A stretch of 64,000 bases of DNA from Streptomyces sp. AC1-42W (GTDB lineage Bacteria; Actinomycetota; Actinomycetes; Streptomycetales; Streptomycetaceae): the NCBI RefSeq assembly GCF_003248355.1, contig NZ_QKWY01000001.1, positions 2,934,001 through 2,998,000 on the forward strand, in the 5' to 3' direction. A model generated the notes under the pieces. It was not told the DNA's origin. It worked only from the letters and a program-made list of their open reading frames with translations, and made no database searches. The translations under genes and the position numbers were made by a program. Positions 32,165-44,956 of this stretch are shown here, piece by piece. The first letter of the stretch is position 1; each line of letters begins with the position of its first letter.

Positions 32165-33451
32165 ATGAGCAAGATCCTTATCCGCGGCGCGAAGGTACTC
32201 GGCGGCGACCCGCAGGACGTCCTCATCGACGGCGAGACCATCGCCGAGGTCGGCACCGGCCTCGACGCCGGCGACGCCACCGTGATCGAGGCGGCCGGCC
32301 AGGTCCTGCTGCCCGGCCTCGTCGACCTGCACACCCACCTGCGCGAGCCCGGCCGCGAGGACTCCGAGACCGTCCTCACCGGCACCAAGGCCGCCGCGGC
32401 CGGCGGCTTCACCGCCGTGCACGCCATGGCCAACACCTTCCCGGTCGCCGACACCGCCGGCGTCGTCGAGCAGGTCTGGCGGCTCGGCAGGGAGTCCGGC
32501 TACTGCGACGTGCAGCCCGTGGGCGCCGTCACCGTCGGCCTGGAGGGCAAGCAGCTCGCCGAGCTGGGCGCCATGCACGACTCCGCCGCCGGAGTGAAGG
32601 TCTTCTCCGACGACGGCAAGTGCGTCGACGACGCGGTCATCATGCGCCGCGCCCTGGAGTACGTGAAGGCGTTCGACGGCGTCGTCGCCCAGCACGCCCA
32701 GGAGCCCCGCCTCACCGAGGGCGCCCAGATGAACGAGGGCATCGTCTCGGCCGAGCTGGGCCTCGGCGGCTGGCCCGCCGTCGCCGAGGAGTCGATCATC
32801 GCCCGCGACGTCCTGCTCGCCGCCCACGTCGGCTCCCGGGTGCACATCTGCCACCTGTCCACCGCCGGCTCCGTCGAGATCGTGCGCTGGGCCAAGTCCA
32901 AGGGCTGGAACGTCACCGCCGAGGTCACCCCGCACCACCTCCTCCTCACCGACGAGCTGGTCCGCTCCTACAACCCGGTCTACAAGGTCAACCCGCCGCT
33001 GCGCACCGAGGCCGACGTGCTGGCCCTGCGCGAGGCCCTCGCAGACGGCACCATCGACTGCGTCGCCACCGACCACGCCCCGCACCCGCACGAGGACAAG
33101 GACTGCGAGTGGGCCGCCGCCGCCATGGGCATGGTGGGCCTGGAGACCGCGCTCTCCGTCGTCCAGCAGACGATGGTGGAGACCGGGCTGCTCGACTGGG
33201 CCGGCGTCGCCGACCGCATGTCGGCCCGCCCCGCGGCCATCGGACGGCTCGAAGGACACGGCCGCCCCGTCTCGGCGGGTGAGCCCGCCAACCTCACCCT
33301 GGTCGATCCGGCATACCGTGGAACCGTGGACCCCGCGGGCTTCGCCTCCCGCAGCCGCAACACCCCGTACGAGGGGCGCGAGCTGCCGGGCCGAGTGACC
33401 CACACCTTCCTGCGGGGCCGTGCCACGGTCGTCGACGGGAAGCTCGCGTGA
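32165..33451 (+). CDS. pyrC: Dihydroorotase
   Basis: 428 residues, the type I metal-dependent amidohydrolase that cyclises carbamoyl aspartate to dihydroorotate. Metal ligands are seen in '[10 protein letters not shown]', in later His residues ('AQHAQEP', 'HICHLSTAG') and in the Asp of '[14 protein letters not shown]'. It begins 2 nt after pyrB. Its stop overlaps the next gene's GTG by four bases. Confidence 0.96.
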   Translation: MSKILIRGAKVLGGDPQDVLIDGETIAEVGTGLDAGDATVIEAAGQVLLPGLVDLHTHLREPGREDSETVLTGTKAAAAGGFTAVHAMANTFPVADTAGVVEQVWRLGRESGYCDVQPVGAVTVGLEGKQLAELGAMHDSAAGVKVFSDDGKCVDDAVIMRRALEYVKAFDGVVAQHAQEPRLTEGAQMNEGIVSAELGLGGWPAVAEESIIARDVLLAAHVGSRVHICHLSTAGSVEIVRWAKSKGWNVTAEVTPHHLLLTDELVRSYNPVYKVNPPLRTEADVLALREALADGTIDCVATDHAPHPHEDKDCEWAAAAMGMVGLETALSVVQQTMVETGLLDWAGVADRMSARPAAIGRLEGHGRPVSAGEPANLTLVDPAYRGTVDPAGFASRSRNTPYEGRELPGRVTHTFLRGRATVVDGKLA

Positions 33452-34035
33452 CAACACAGACCCTGTACCAACTGGCCGCCGAGCAGAAGTCGGCGGAAGT
33501 GACCGACTGGTCCGCACGGATCAGCTGGGTGATCGGACTCGTCGTCCTCGTCGTGTTCGTCTACTGGCTGATGCGCCAGGGCTGGAAGTGGCGCGGCAAC
33601 CTCCAGTCGGACCTGCCCGCCCCGGCGAGCACCCCCGACGGCTTCGCGGACGGCTCCGCGGACGGCGAGAAGCCGCTCACGCTCACCGGCCGCTACCACG
33701 CCTCGACCACCGCCGGGCAGTGGCTCGACCGGATCGTGGCCCACGGCCTCGGCACCCGCAGCCGCGTCGAGCTGACCCTCACCGCCGAGGGCCTCGACGT
33801 CGTCAGGCCCGGCGCGGCCGGCTTCTTCGTCCCCGCCGCCGACCTGCGCGGCGCCCGCACCGAGAAGGCACTGGCGGGCAAGGTCCTGCCCGAGGGCGGC
33901 CTCCTCGTCGTCACCTGGGCGCTCGGCGACCAGCTGATCGACTCCGGATTCCGCTCCGACCACGCGGCCGAACACCCCGCGTGGGTCGACGCCGTCAACC
34001 ACCTCACCAGCACTACGGAAGGCATCGCACGATGA
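33448..34035 (+). CDS. PH-like domain membrane protein in the pyr operon
   Basis: 195 residues. One membrane helix at about 25-44 ('[16 protein letters not shown]') is followed by a Pro/Asp-rich linker and a cytoplasmic beta-rich domain (about 75-190) of the PH-like type named in actinobacterial annotations. It is coupled to both neighbours: its GTG overlaps the pyrC stop and its stop overlaps the carA ATG. The position between pyrC and carA is conserved in actinobacteria as far as I recall. No function is known; an anchor or regulator for pyrimidine enzymes is only a guess. Confidence 0.82.
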   Translation: MTTQTLYQLAAEQKSAEVTDWSARISWVIGLVVLVVFVYWLMRQGWKWRGNLQSDLPAPASTPDGFADGSADGEKPLTLTGRYHASTTAGQWLDRIVAHGLGTRSRVELTLTAEGLDVVRPGAAGFFVPAADLRGARTEKALAGKVLPEGGLLVVTWALGDQLIDSGFRSDHAAEHPAWVDAVNHLTSTTEGIAR

Positions 34036-35163
34036 CGACCTCCACTCGGGGAGCCCAGGCTCCCGCCGTACTCGTCCTGGAGGACGGCCGCACCTTCCGC
34101 GGCCGTGCCTACGGGGCTGTGGGGGAGACCTTCGGCGAGGCGGTCTTCTCCACCGGCATGACCGGCTACCAGGAGACGCTGACCGACCCCTCGTACCACC
34201 GCCAGGTCGTCGTGATGACCGCCCCGCACGTCGGCAACACCGGCGTCAACGACGAGGACCCCGAGTCCCAGCGGATCTGGGTCTCCGGCTACGTCGTCCG
34301 CGACCCCGCCCGCACCCCCTCCAACTGGCGCTCCCGCCGCACCCTCGACCAGGAACTGGCCGACCAGGGCGTCGTCGGCATCAGCGGCATCGACACCCGC
34401 GCCCTCACCCGCCACCTGCGCGAGCGCGGCGCCATGCGCGTCGGCATCTTCTCCGGCGCCGCCGTCACCGACGACACCGCGATGCTCGACCGCGTGCGGC
34501 AGGCCCCCGAGATGAAGGGCGCCGACCTCTCCGCCGAGGTCGCCACCAAGGAGACCTACGTCGTCCCCGCGGCCGGCACCAAGAAGTTCACCGTCGCCGC
34601 GATCGACCTCGGCATCAAGGGCATGACCCCGCACCGGATGGCCGAGCGCGGCATCGAGGTGCACGTGCTGCCCGCCACCGCCACCCTGGACGAGATCTAC
34701 GCCGTCGCCCCGGACGGCGTCTTCTTCTCCAACGGCCCCGGCGACCCGGCCACCGCCGACCACCCCGTCGCCCTCATGCGGGGCGTCCTGGACCGGGGCA
34801 CCCCGCTCTTCGGGATCTGCTTCGGCAACCAGATCCTGGGCCGCGCGCTCGGCTTCGGCACCTACAAGCTGAAGTACGGCCACCGCGGCATCAACCAGCC
34901 CGTGCAGGACCGCTCGACCGGCAAGGTCGAGGTCACCGCGCACAACCACGGCTTCGCCGTCGACGCCCCCCTCGACAAGGTCTCCGACACCGCCTACGGC
35001 CGCGCCGAGGTCTCCCACGTCTGCCTCAACGACAACGTGGTGGAGGGCCTCCAGCTGCTCGACCGACCGGCCTTCAGCGTCCAGTACCACCCCGAGGCGG
35101 CCGCCGGCCCGCACGACGCCGCGTACCTCTTCGACCGTTTCGTCTCCCTGATGGAGGGCCAGC

Positions 35164-35171
<8 letters not shown>
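34032..35171 (+). CDS. carA: Carbamoyl phosphate synthase small (glutaminase) subunit
   Basis: 379 residues. It releases ammonia from glutamine for CarB. The N-terminal small-subunit domain (about 1-150) is followed by a class I amidotransferase with the nucleophile C263 in 'GICFGNQ' and the His/Glu pair in '[12 protein letters not shown]'. The ATG overlaps the previous stop (ATGA) and the stop lies 8 nt inside carB, so the pair is coupled. Confidence 0.97.
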
Positions 35172-38472
<3,301 letters not shown>

Positions 38473-38482
38473 GAAGCCCACA

Positions 38483-38510
38483 AGGGGGACACCGGAAACG
38501 GTGTCCCCCT
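38483..38510 (+). terminator. GAAA-tetraloop hairpin between carB and pyrD
   Basis: Perfect 12-bp stem (38483-38494 with 38499-38510) closed by a GAAA tetraloop, 10 nt after the carB stop and 18 nt before pyrD. It lies inside the pyr operon, so it may be a partial terminator or an RNA-stability element setting pyrD-pyrF levels. Confidence 0.65.
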
Positions 38511-38528
38511 CTCCATGAGGACACCGTG

Positions 38529-39634
<1,106 letters not shown>

Positions 39635-39638
<4 letters not shown>

Positions 39639-40474
39639 CCCCGGAACCCTTCGGCGCCCGGCTGCGCCACGCCATGGACACCCGAGGCCCGCTCTGCGTC
39701 GGCATCGACCCGCACGCCTCGCTGCTCACCGCCTGGGGGCTGAACGACGACATCGCCGGCCTGGAGCGGTTCACCCGGACCGTCGTCGAGGCGCTGGCCG
39801 ACCGGGTCGCCGTGCTCAAGCCGCAGTCCGCGTTCTTCGAGCGCTTCGGCTCACGCGGCATCGCGGTCCTGGAGAAGGCCGTCGAGGAGGCCCGCGCGGC
39901 CGGCGCCCTGGTCCTGATGGACGCCAAACGCGGCGACATCGGCTCCACCATGGGCGCCTACGCGGTGACCTACCTGGACAAGGACTCGCCGCTGTTCTCG
40001 GACGCGGTCACCGTCTCGCCCTACCTCGGCTTCGGCTCACTGCGCCCGGCGCTCGACGCGGCGGCGATCTCCGGCGCCGGCGTCTTCGTCCTCGCGCTGA
40101 CCTCCAACCCGGAGGGCGCCGAGGTGCAGCGCGCCACCGCCGCCGACGGCCGTCCGCTGGCCCAGCTGATGCTCGACCACATGGCCGCCGAGAACGCGGG
40201 CGCCGCCCCGCTCGGCTCGGTCGGCGCGGTGGTCGGGGCCACGCTGGGCGACGCGGGCGTGGACCTGGCGATCAACGGCCCGCTGCTCGCGCCGGGGATC
40301 GGCGCGCAGGGGGCGACCCCGGCGGACCTGCCGGGCGTCTTCGGGGACGCGGTGGGCAATGTGGTGCCCAGCGTGAGCCGGGGCGTGCTGCGCCACGGCC
40401 CGGACATGGCGGGGCTGCGCGACGCGGCAGGGCGGTTCGCGGACGAGGTCCGGACGGCCGTCTCGGACCGCTGA
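39635..40474 (+). CDS. pyrF: Orotidine 5'-phosphate decarboxylase, type 2
   Basis: 279 residues. It decarboxylates OMP to UMP, the last step of the operon's pathway. The type 2 signature LMDAKRGDIGST carries the catalytic Asp/Lys/Asp set. 'CVGIDPH' near residue 21 and 'SVSRGVLRHG' near the end are also typical. ATGA overlap with pyrD shows coupling. A strong rho-independent terminator follows at 40535. Confidence 0.95.
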
Positions 40475-40534
40475 GTGTGCCCCTTCACACCGTGTTGACG
40501 AAATCCTGACCAAAAAAGTCGGTCGTTATGCCTG

Positions 40535-40570
40535 AAAAGTCCTGGTCGGCTGAGGCTGACCAGGACTTTT
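40535..40570 (+). terminator. Rho-independent terminator of the pyr operon
   Basis: 16-bp stem with one G-T pair (40535-40550 with 40555-40570), 4-nt loop, AAAA on the left and TTTT on the right. It is the most classical terminator in the window. Confidence 0.9.
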
Positions 40571-40582
40571 CGTCTGTTCTCG

Positions 40583-40611
40583 CTGACTCCGGCGGCCTTG
40601 GCCGCTAGTCT
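40583..40611 (+). promoter_or_regulatory. Candidate sIHF promoter
   Basis: CTGACT (40583-40588) and TAGTCT (40606-40611) with a 17-nt spacer, just after the pyr terminator. Transcription would start near 40618, leaving a leader of about 100 nt before the GTG. Confidence 0.5.
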
Positions 40612-40719
40612 CCGTCGAGAGCCGACGCGCACGGGGTGTTCGCGGCTCACCAGGTGAGGGGCGCTCCAGTCGCCTCACCGGTCCGTATCCGACAGATCGA
40701 CATCCGAGGTGACGTAGGC

Positions 40720-41043
40720 GTGGCTCTTCCGCCCCTTACCCCTGAACAGCGCGCAGCCGCGCTCGAAAAGGCCGCCGCGGCTCGCCGGGAGCGGGCCGAG
40801 GTCAAGAATCGACTCAAGCACTCCGGCGCCTCCCTCCACGAGGTCATCAAGTCGGGCCAGGAGAACGACGTCATCGGCAAGATGAAGGTCTCGGCCCTGC
40901 TGGAGTCCCTGCCCGGCGTGGGCAAGGTCCGTGCCAAGCAGATCATGGAGCGGCTCGGCATCTCCGAGAGCCGCCGCGTGCGGGGTCTGGGCTCCAACCA
41001 GATCGCATCCCTGGAGCGCGAGTTCGGCGGCACCGCCGCCTGA
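40720..41043 (+). CDS. sIHF: Actinobacterial integration host factor sIHF
   Basis: 107 residues, matching the known Streptomyces protein. It is a small basic nucleoid-associated protein that binds DNA through a helix-two-turn-helix in the C-terminal half ('[19 protein letters not shown]') after a long N-terminal helix. It affects chromosome compaction, development and secondary metabolism. The GTG at 40720 is set by AGGTGA 8 nt upstream. The in-frame ATG at 40636 would add 28 residues with no RBS. gmk follows as in other actinobacteria. Confidence 0.95.
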   Translation: MALPPLTPEQRAAALEKAAAARRERAEVKNRLKHSGASLHEVIKSGQENDVIGKMKVSALLESLPGVGKVRAKQIMERLGISESRRVRGLGSNQIASLEREFGGTAA

Positions 41044-41044
41044 C

Positions 41045-41066
41045 GTTCTCAGGCACTCCTGAGAAC
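41045..41066 (+). terminator. Short hairpin between sIHF and gmk
   Basis: Perfect 9-bp stem (41045-41053 with 41058-41066) with a 4-nt loop, starting 2 nt after the sIHF stop. It has no T-tract, so read-through may occur. Confidence 0.5.
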
Positions 41067-41069
41067 CTG

Positions 41070-41075
41070 GATAAT
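41070..41075 (+). promoter_or_regulatory. -10 element for leaderless gmk
   Basis: GATAAT lies 6 nt before the gmk ATG, so transcription would start at or next to the A of ATG. There is no RBS. This is the usual layout of a leaderless gene in Streptomyces. Confidence 0.55.
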
Positions 41076-41081
41076 CGCTCC

Positions 41082-41699
41082 ATGGCTGCAACATCGCGGG
41101 GGGCGTCCCCCGTACCCCCGGACGTACGTCCGCGGCTGACCGTGCTCTCCGGCCCCTCGGGGGTCGGCAAGAGCACGGTCGTCGCACATATGCGCAAGGT
41201 TCACCCCGAGGTGTGGCTGTCGGTGTCGGCGACGACCCGCAAGCCGCGCCCCGGCGAACGCAACGGCGTCCACTACTTCTTCGTGGACGACGAGGAGTTC
41301 GACAAGCTGATCGCCAACGGTGAGCTGCTGGAGTGGGCCGAGTTCGCCGGCAACCGCTACGGCACGCCGCGCCGCGCCGTGCAGGAGCGGCTGGAGGCGG
41401 GGGAGCCGGTGCTCCTGGAGATCGACCTCCAGGGCGCCCGGCTGGTCCGCCAGTCCATGGCGGACGCGCAGCTGGTCTTCCTCGCCCCGCCGAGCTGGGA
41501 GGAGCTGGTGCGTCGGCTCACCGGCCGGGGGACCGAGGCGCCCGAGGTGATCGAACGCCGGCTCGGCGCCGCCAAGGTCGAGCTGGCCGCCGAATCGGAG
41601 TTCGACACGACGCTCGTCAACACCTCCGTCGAGGACGTGGCACGTGAGCTGCTAGCCTTGATGCTGGAGGCTTCCGGCCACCGGCCCGGCGGCGAGTGA
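41082..41699 (+). CDS. gmk: Guanylate kinase
   Basis: 205 residues. It phosphorylates GMP to GDP with ATP. The P-loop is '[12 protein letters not shown]' near residues 21-32. The GMP-binding region shows '[21 protein letters not shown]' and '[15 protein letters not shown]', and '[11 protein letters not shown]' follows. An N-terminal tail of about 17 residues precedes the fold. It sits between sIHF and rpoZ, the conserved actinobacterial order. Confidence 0.96.
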   Translation: MAATSRGASPVPPDVRPRLTVLSGPSGVGKSTVVAHMRKVHPEVWLSVSATTRKPRPGERNGVHYFFVDDEEFDKLIANGELLEWAEFAGNRYGTPRRAVQERLEAGEPVLLEIDLQGARLVRQSMADAQLVFLAPPSWEELVRRLTGRGTEAPEVIERRLGAAKVELAAESEFDTTLVNTSVEDVARELLALMLEASGHRPGGE

Positions 41700-41744
41700 C
41701 CCACCGCCCGGCTCTTGATCTCCACCCCCTTCGGAAGGCAGAGC

Positions 41745-42017
41745 GTGTCCTCTTCCATCACCACGCCCGAGGGCATCATCAACCCGCCGATTGATGAGCT
41801 CCTTGAGGCAACCGACTCGAAGTACAGCCTCGTGATCTACGCCGCCAAGCGCGCGCGCCAGATCAACGCGTACTACTCGCAGCTCGGTGAGGGCCTTCTC
41901 GAATACGTCGGTCCGCTCGTCGACACCCACGTGCACGAGAAGCCGCTCTCGATCGCGCTCCGCGAGATCAACGCCGGCCTGCTCACGTCCGAGGCCATCG
42001 AGGGCCCCGCGCAGTAA
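41745..42017 (+). CDS. rpoZ: RNA polymerase omega subunit
   Basis: 90 residues. Omega helps fold and retain the beta' subunit. The family core '[21 protein letters not shown]' is clear. The GTG at 41745 has GGAAGG about 5 nt upstream and gives the usual [12 protein letters not shown]-terminus. The longer in-frame reading from 41715 lacks an RBS. It lies 45 bp after gmk. Confidence 0.95.
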   Translation: MSSSITTPEGIINPPIDELLEATDSKYSLVIYAAKRARQINAYYSQLGEGLLEYVGPLVDTHVHEKPLSIALREINAGLLTSEAIEGPAQ

Positions 42018-42040
42018 GCGGCGACGACGCGTCTTCACCA

Positions 42041-42069
42041 CGGGCCCGGCGGCATCCCCGCCGGGCCCG
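42041..42069 (+). terminator. Hairpin terminator after rpoZ
   Basis: Perfect 12-bp GC-rich inverted repeat (42041-42052 with 42058-42069) with a 5-nt loop, 23 nt after the rpoZ stop. Confidence 0.7.
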
Positions 42070-42164
42070 CGGTGTGTCCCGGGCCGACCGGCCGGTGCCC
42101 GCACCCGTGAGGCAGCATGGGGGTGTACGTACGCCGGGTGCGTAACCGAGTGCGGGGAGACGCA

Positions 42165-43367
42165 GTGGACAAGCCGAAGGTCGTTCTGGGGGTCAGCGGC
42201 GGCATCGCCGCGTACAAGGCGTGCGAGCTGCTGCGCCGGCTGACCGAGTCCGGCCACGACGTACGGGTCGTCCCCACCGCGTCCGCCCTGAACTTCGTCG
42301 GCGCGGCCACCTGGTCGGCGCTCTCCGGCCACCCCGTCTCCACCGAGGTCTGGAACGACGTCCACGAGGTGCCGCACGTCCGGATCGGCCAGCACGCCGA
42401 CCTCGTCGTCGTCGCCCCGGCCACCGCCGACCTGCTGGCCAAGGCAGCCCACGGCCTCGCCGACGACCTGCTCACCAACACCCTGCTCACCGCCCGCTGC
42501 CCGGTCGTCTTCGCCCCGGCCATGCACACCGAGATGTGGGAGCACCCGGCCACCCGCGAGAACGTCGCCACGCTGCGCCGCCGGGGCGCCGTCGTCATCG
42601 AGCCCGCCGTGGGCCGGCTCACCGGCGTGGACACCGGCAAGGGCCGGCTCCCCGATCCGGGCGAGATCTACGAGGTCTGCCGCCGCGTCCTCGCCCGCGG
42701 CGCGGCCGCCCCCGACCTCACCGGCCGGCACGTGGTCATCAGCGCCGGCGGGACGCGCGAACCCCTCGACCCCGTCCGCTTCCTCGGCAACCGCTCCTCC
42801 GGCAAGCAGGGCTACGCCCTCGCCCGCACCGCCGTCGCCCGGGGCGCCCGCGTCACGCTCGTCGAGGCCAACACCGGACTGCCCGACCCGTCCGGCGCCG
42901 ACATCGTGCGCGTGGGGACCGCGACCCAGCTGCGCGAGGCCGTGATCGAGGCGGCACGGGACGCCGACGTCGTCGTCATGGCGGCCGCGGTCGCCGATTT
43001 CCGGCCTGCCGAATACGCCACCGGTAAGATCAAGAAGAAGGACGGCAGGGAACCGGCCCCCCTCGCGCTCGTCCGCAATCCGGACATCCTCGCCGAGGTC
43101 GCCGCCGACCGCGCCGTGCCCGGACAGCTCGTCGTCGGATTCGCCGCCGAGACCGACGACGTCCTCGCCCACGGCCGCGAGAAGCTCCGCCGCAAGGGCT
43201 GCGACCTGCTGGTGGTCAACGAGGTGGGGGAGCGCAAGACCTTCGGCTCCGAGGAGAACGAGGCCGTGGTGCTCGCCGCCGACGGCACCGAGACGCCGGT
43301 GCCCCACGGCCCCAAGGAAGCGCTCGCCGACGTCGTGTGGGACCTGGTGGCCGCCCGCCTCGGATGA
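42165..43367 (+). CDS. coaBC: Bifunctional phosphopantothenoylcysteine decarboxylase/synthase
   Basis: 400 residues. It joins cysteine to 4'-phosphopantothenate and decarboxylates the product, on the way to coenzyme A. The N-terminal CoaC flavoprotein domain (about 1-180) shows '[11 protein letters not shown]', '[20 protein letters not shown]' and 'PAMHTEMW'. The C-terminal CoaB domain shows '[19 protein letters not shown]', 'AAAVADF', 'KIKK' and 'NPDIL'. The GTG at 42165 has GGGGAGA about 4-5 nt upstream. Confidence 0.95.
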   Translation: MDKPKVVLGVSGGIAAYKACELLRRLTESGHDVRVVPTASALNFVGAATWSALSGHPVSTEVWNDVHEVPHVRIGQHADLVVVAPATADLLAKAAHGLADDLLTNTLLTARCPVVFAPAMHTEMWEHPATRENVATLRRRGAVVIEPAVGRLTGVDTGKGRLPDPGEIYEVCRRVLARGAAAPDLTGRHVVISAGGTREPLDPVRFLGNRSSGKQGYALARTAVARGARVTLVEANTGLPDPSGADIVRVGTATQLREAVIEAARDADVVVMAAAVADFRPAEYATGKIKKKDGREPAPLALVRNPDILAEVAADRAVPGQLVVGFAAETDDVLAHGREKLRRKGCDLLVVNEVGERKTFGSEENEAVVLAADGTETPVPHGPKEALADVVWDLVAARLG

Positions 43368-43486
43368 ATTTCCGGTGACACGCCGGGGCGGCCCGGAGCC
43401 GCGCGACCCGGCCGGGGCCTGCGGACGGCGGGCTTCCGGGGCACTTCGACCTGGGTGGAACACGTCACAGGTCGGTCAAAGGGCGA

Positions 43487-43497
43487 GACACGGTGTC
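43487..43497 (+). promoter_or_regulatory. Palindrome at the putative metK -35 region
   Basis: The 11-bp palindrome GACACGGTGTC ends 20 bp upstream of TAAACT (43518-43523), where the -35 would lie. It could be an operator, but it is short and its function is unknown. Confidence 0.3.
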
Positions 43498-43605
43498 CGG
43501 CGGCCGGGGCCGACCGATAAACTGCAAGCCGGACCGTGCCGGGCGCAGCTCCCGGACGGCCCGGCCAATGATCAGCCAGCAGCCGCTGCAACCCCAGGGA
43601 GCGAT

Positions 43606-44829
43606 GTGTCCCGCCGTCTCTTCACCTCGGAGTCCGTGACCGAGGGCCACCCCGACAAGATCGCCGACCAGATCAGCGACACCATCCTCGACGCGCTCCT
43701 GCGGGAGGACCCCTCCTCCCGCGTCGCCGTCGAGACCCTGATCACCACCGGTCTGGTGCACGTCGCCGGAGAGGTCACGACCAAGGCCTACGCCGACATT
43801 CCGACGCTGGTCCGCAACAAGGTCCTGGAGATCGGCTACGACTCCTCCAAGAAGGGCTTCGACGGCGCCTCCTGCGGCGTCTCGGTGTCCATCGGCGCGC
43901 AGTCCCCGGACATCGCGCAGGGCGTCGACACCGCGTACGAGAAGCGGGTCGAGGGTGCCTCCCAGAGGGACCGGGAAGACGAACTCGACAAGCAGGGCGC
44001 CGGCGACCAGGGCCTGATGTTCGGCTACGCCTGCGACGAGACCCCGGAGCTGATGCCGCTGCCGATCCACCTCGCGCACCGGCTCTCGCGCCGGCTGTCC
44101 GAGGTCCGCAAGAACGGGACCATCCCGTACCTGCGCCCCGACGGCAAGACCCAGGTCACCATCGAGTACGACGGCGACAAGGCCATCCGCCTCGACACCG
44201 TCGTCGTCTCCTCGCAGCACGCCAGCGACATCGACCTCGACTCGCTGCTCGCGCCCGACATCCGCGAGTTCGTCGTCGAGCACGTGCTGTCCCAGCTCAT
44301 CGAGGACGGCATCAAGCTCGAAACCGAGGGCTACCGCCTCCTCGTCAACCCGACCGGCCGCTTCGAGATCGGCGGCCCGATGGGCGACGCGGGCCTGACC
44401 GGCCGCAAGATCATCATCGACACCTACGGGGGCATGGCCCGCCACGGCGGCGGCGCCTTCTCCGGCAAGGACCCGTCGAAGGTGGACCGCTCCGCCGCGT
44501 ACGCCATGCGCTGGGTCGCCAAGAACGTCGTCGCCGCCGGGCTCGCCGCCCGCTGCGAGGTCCAGGTCGCGTACGCGATCGGCAAGGCCGAGCCGGTGGG
44601 CCTCTTCGTCGAGACCTTCGGCACCGCCGCGGTCGAGACCGAGAAGATCGAGCACGCCATCGGCGAGGTCTTCGACCTCCGCCCGGCCGCGATCATCCGC
44701 GACCTCGACCTGCTGCGCCCGATCTACTCCCAGACCGCCGCCTACGGCCACTTCGGCCGTGAGCTGCCGGACTTCACCTGGGAGCGCACGGACCGGGTGG
44801 ACGCCCTGCGCGCCGCCGCCGGTCTGTAG
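43606..44829 (+). CDS. metK: S-adenosylmethionine synthetase
   Basis: 407 residues. It makes SAM from methionine and ATP. Signatures are '[20 protein letters not shown]', '[12 protein letters not shown]' and '[16 protein letters not shown]'. A short insertion '[10 protein letters not shown]' near residue 115 is slightly longer than in relatives I recall. The GTG has GGGAG 4-5 nt upstream. The 238-bp space before it holds TAAACT (43518-43523), a likely -10, but I recognise no known SAM riboswitch. Confidence 0.96.
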   Translation: MSRRLFTSESVTEGHPDKIADQISDTILDALLREDPSSRVAVETLITTGLVHVAGEVTTKAYADIPTLVRNKVLEIGYDSSKKGFDGASCGVSVSIGAQSPDIAQGVDTAYEKRVEGASQRDREDELDKQGAGDQGLMFGYACDETPELMPLPIHLAHRLSRRLSEVRKNGTIPYLRPDGKTQVTIEYDGDKAIRLDTVVVSSQHASDIDLDSLLAPDIREFVVEHVLSQLIEDGIKLETEGYRLLVNPTGRFEIGGPMGDAGLTGRKIIIDTYGGMARHGGGAFSGKDPSKVDRSAAYAMRWVAKNVVAAGLAARCEVQVAYAIGKAEPVGLFVETFGTAAVETEKIEHAIGEVFDLRPAAIIRDLDLLRPIYSQTAAYGHFGRELPDFTWERTDRVDALRAAAGL

Positions 44830-44849
44830 GACGGCCAGGCAGTCCCACA

Positions 44850-44886
44850 CCGGAGCCCGGACGCCGTCACGGCGTCCGGGCTCCGG
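44850..44886 (+). terminator. Strong hairpin terminator after metK
   Basis: Perfect 18-bp inverted repeat (44850-44867 with 44869-44886) around one central base, 21 nt after the metK stop. Confidence 0.8.
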
Positions 44887-44956
44887 CGCGTCGCGGTACG
44901 GGGGCCATGGCGGAGGACGGGCGCCGCTGTCCGAGGCGTCTGGTAGGGATGGAGCT

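Noticed and set aside
43368..43605. SAM riboswitch in the metK leader
   Set aside because: A few GCAACC-like words are present, but the conserved core and pseudoknot layout of SAM-I, SAM-II or SAM-IV could not be recognised. A covariance-model search would settle it.
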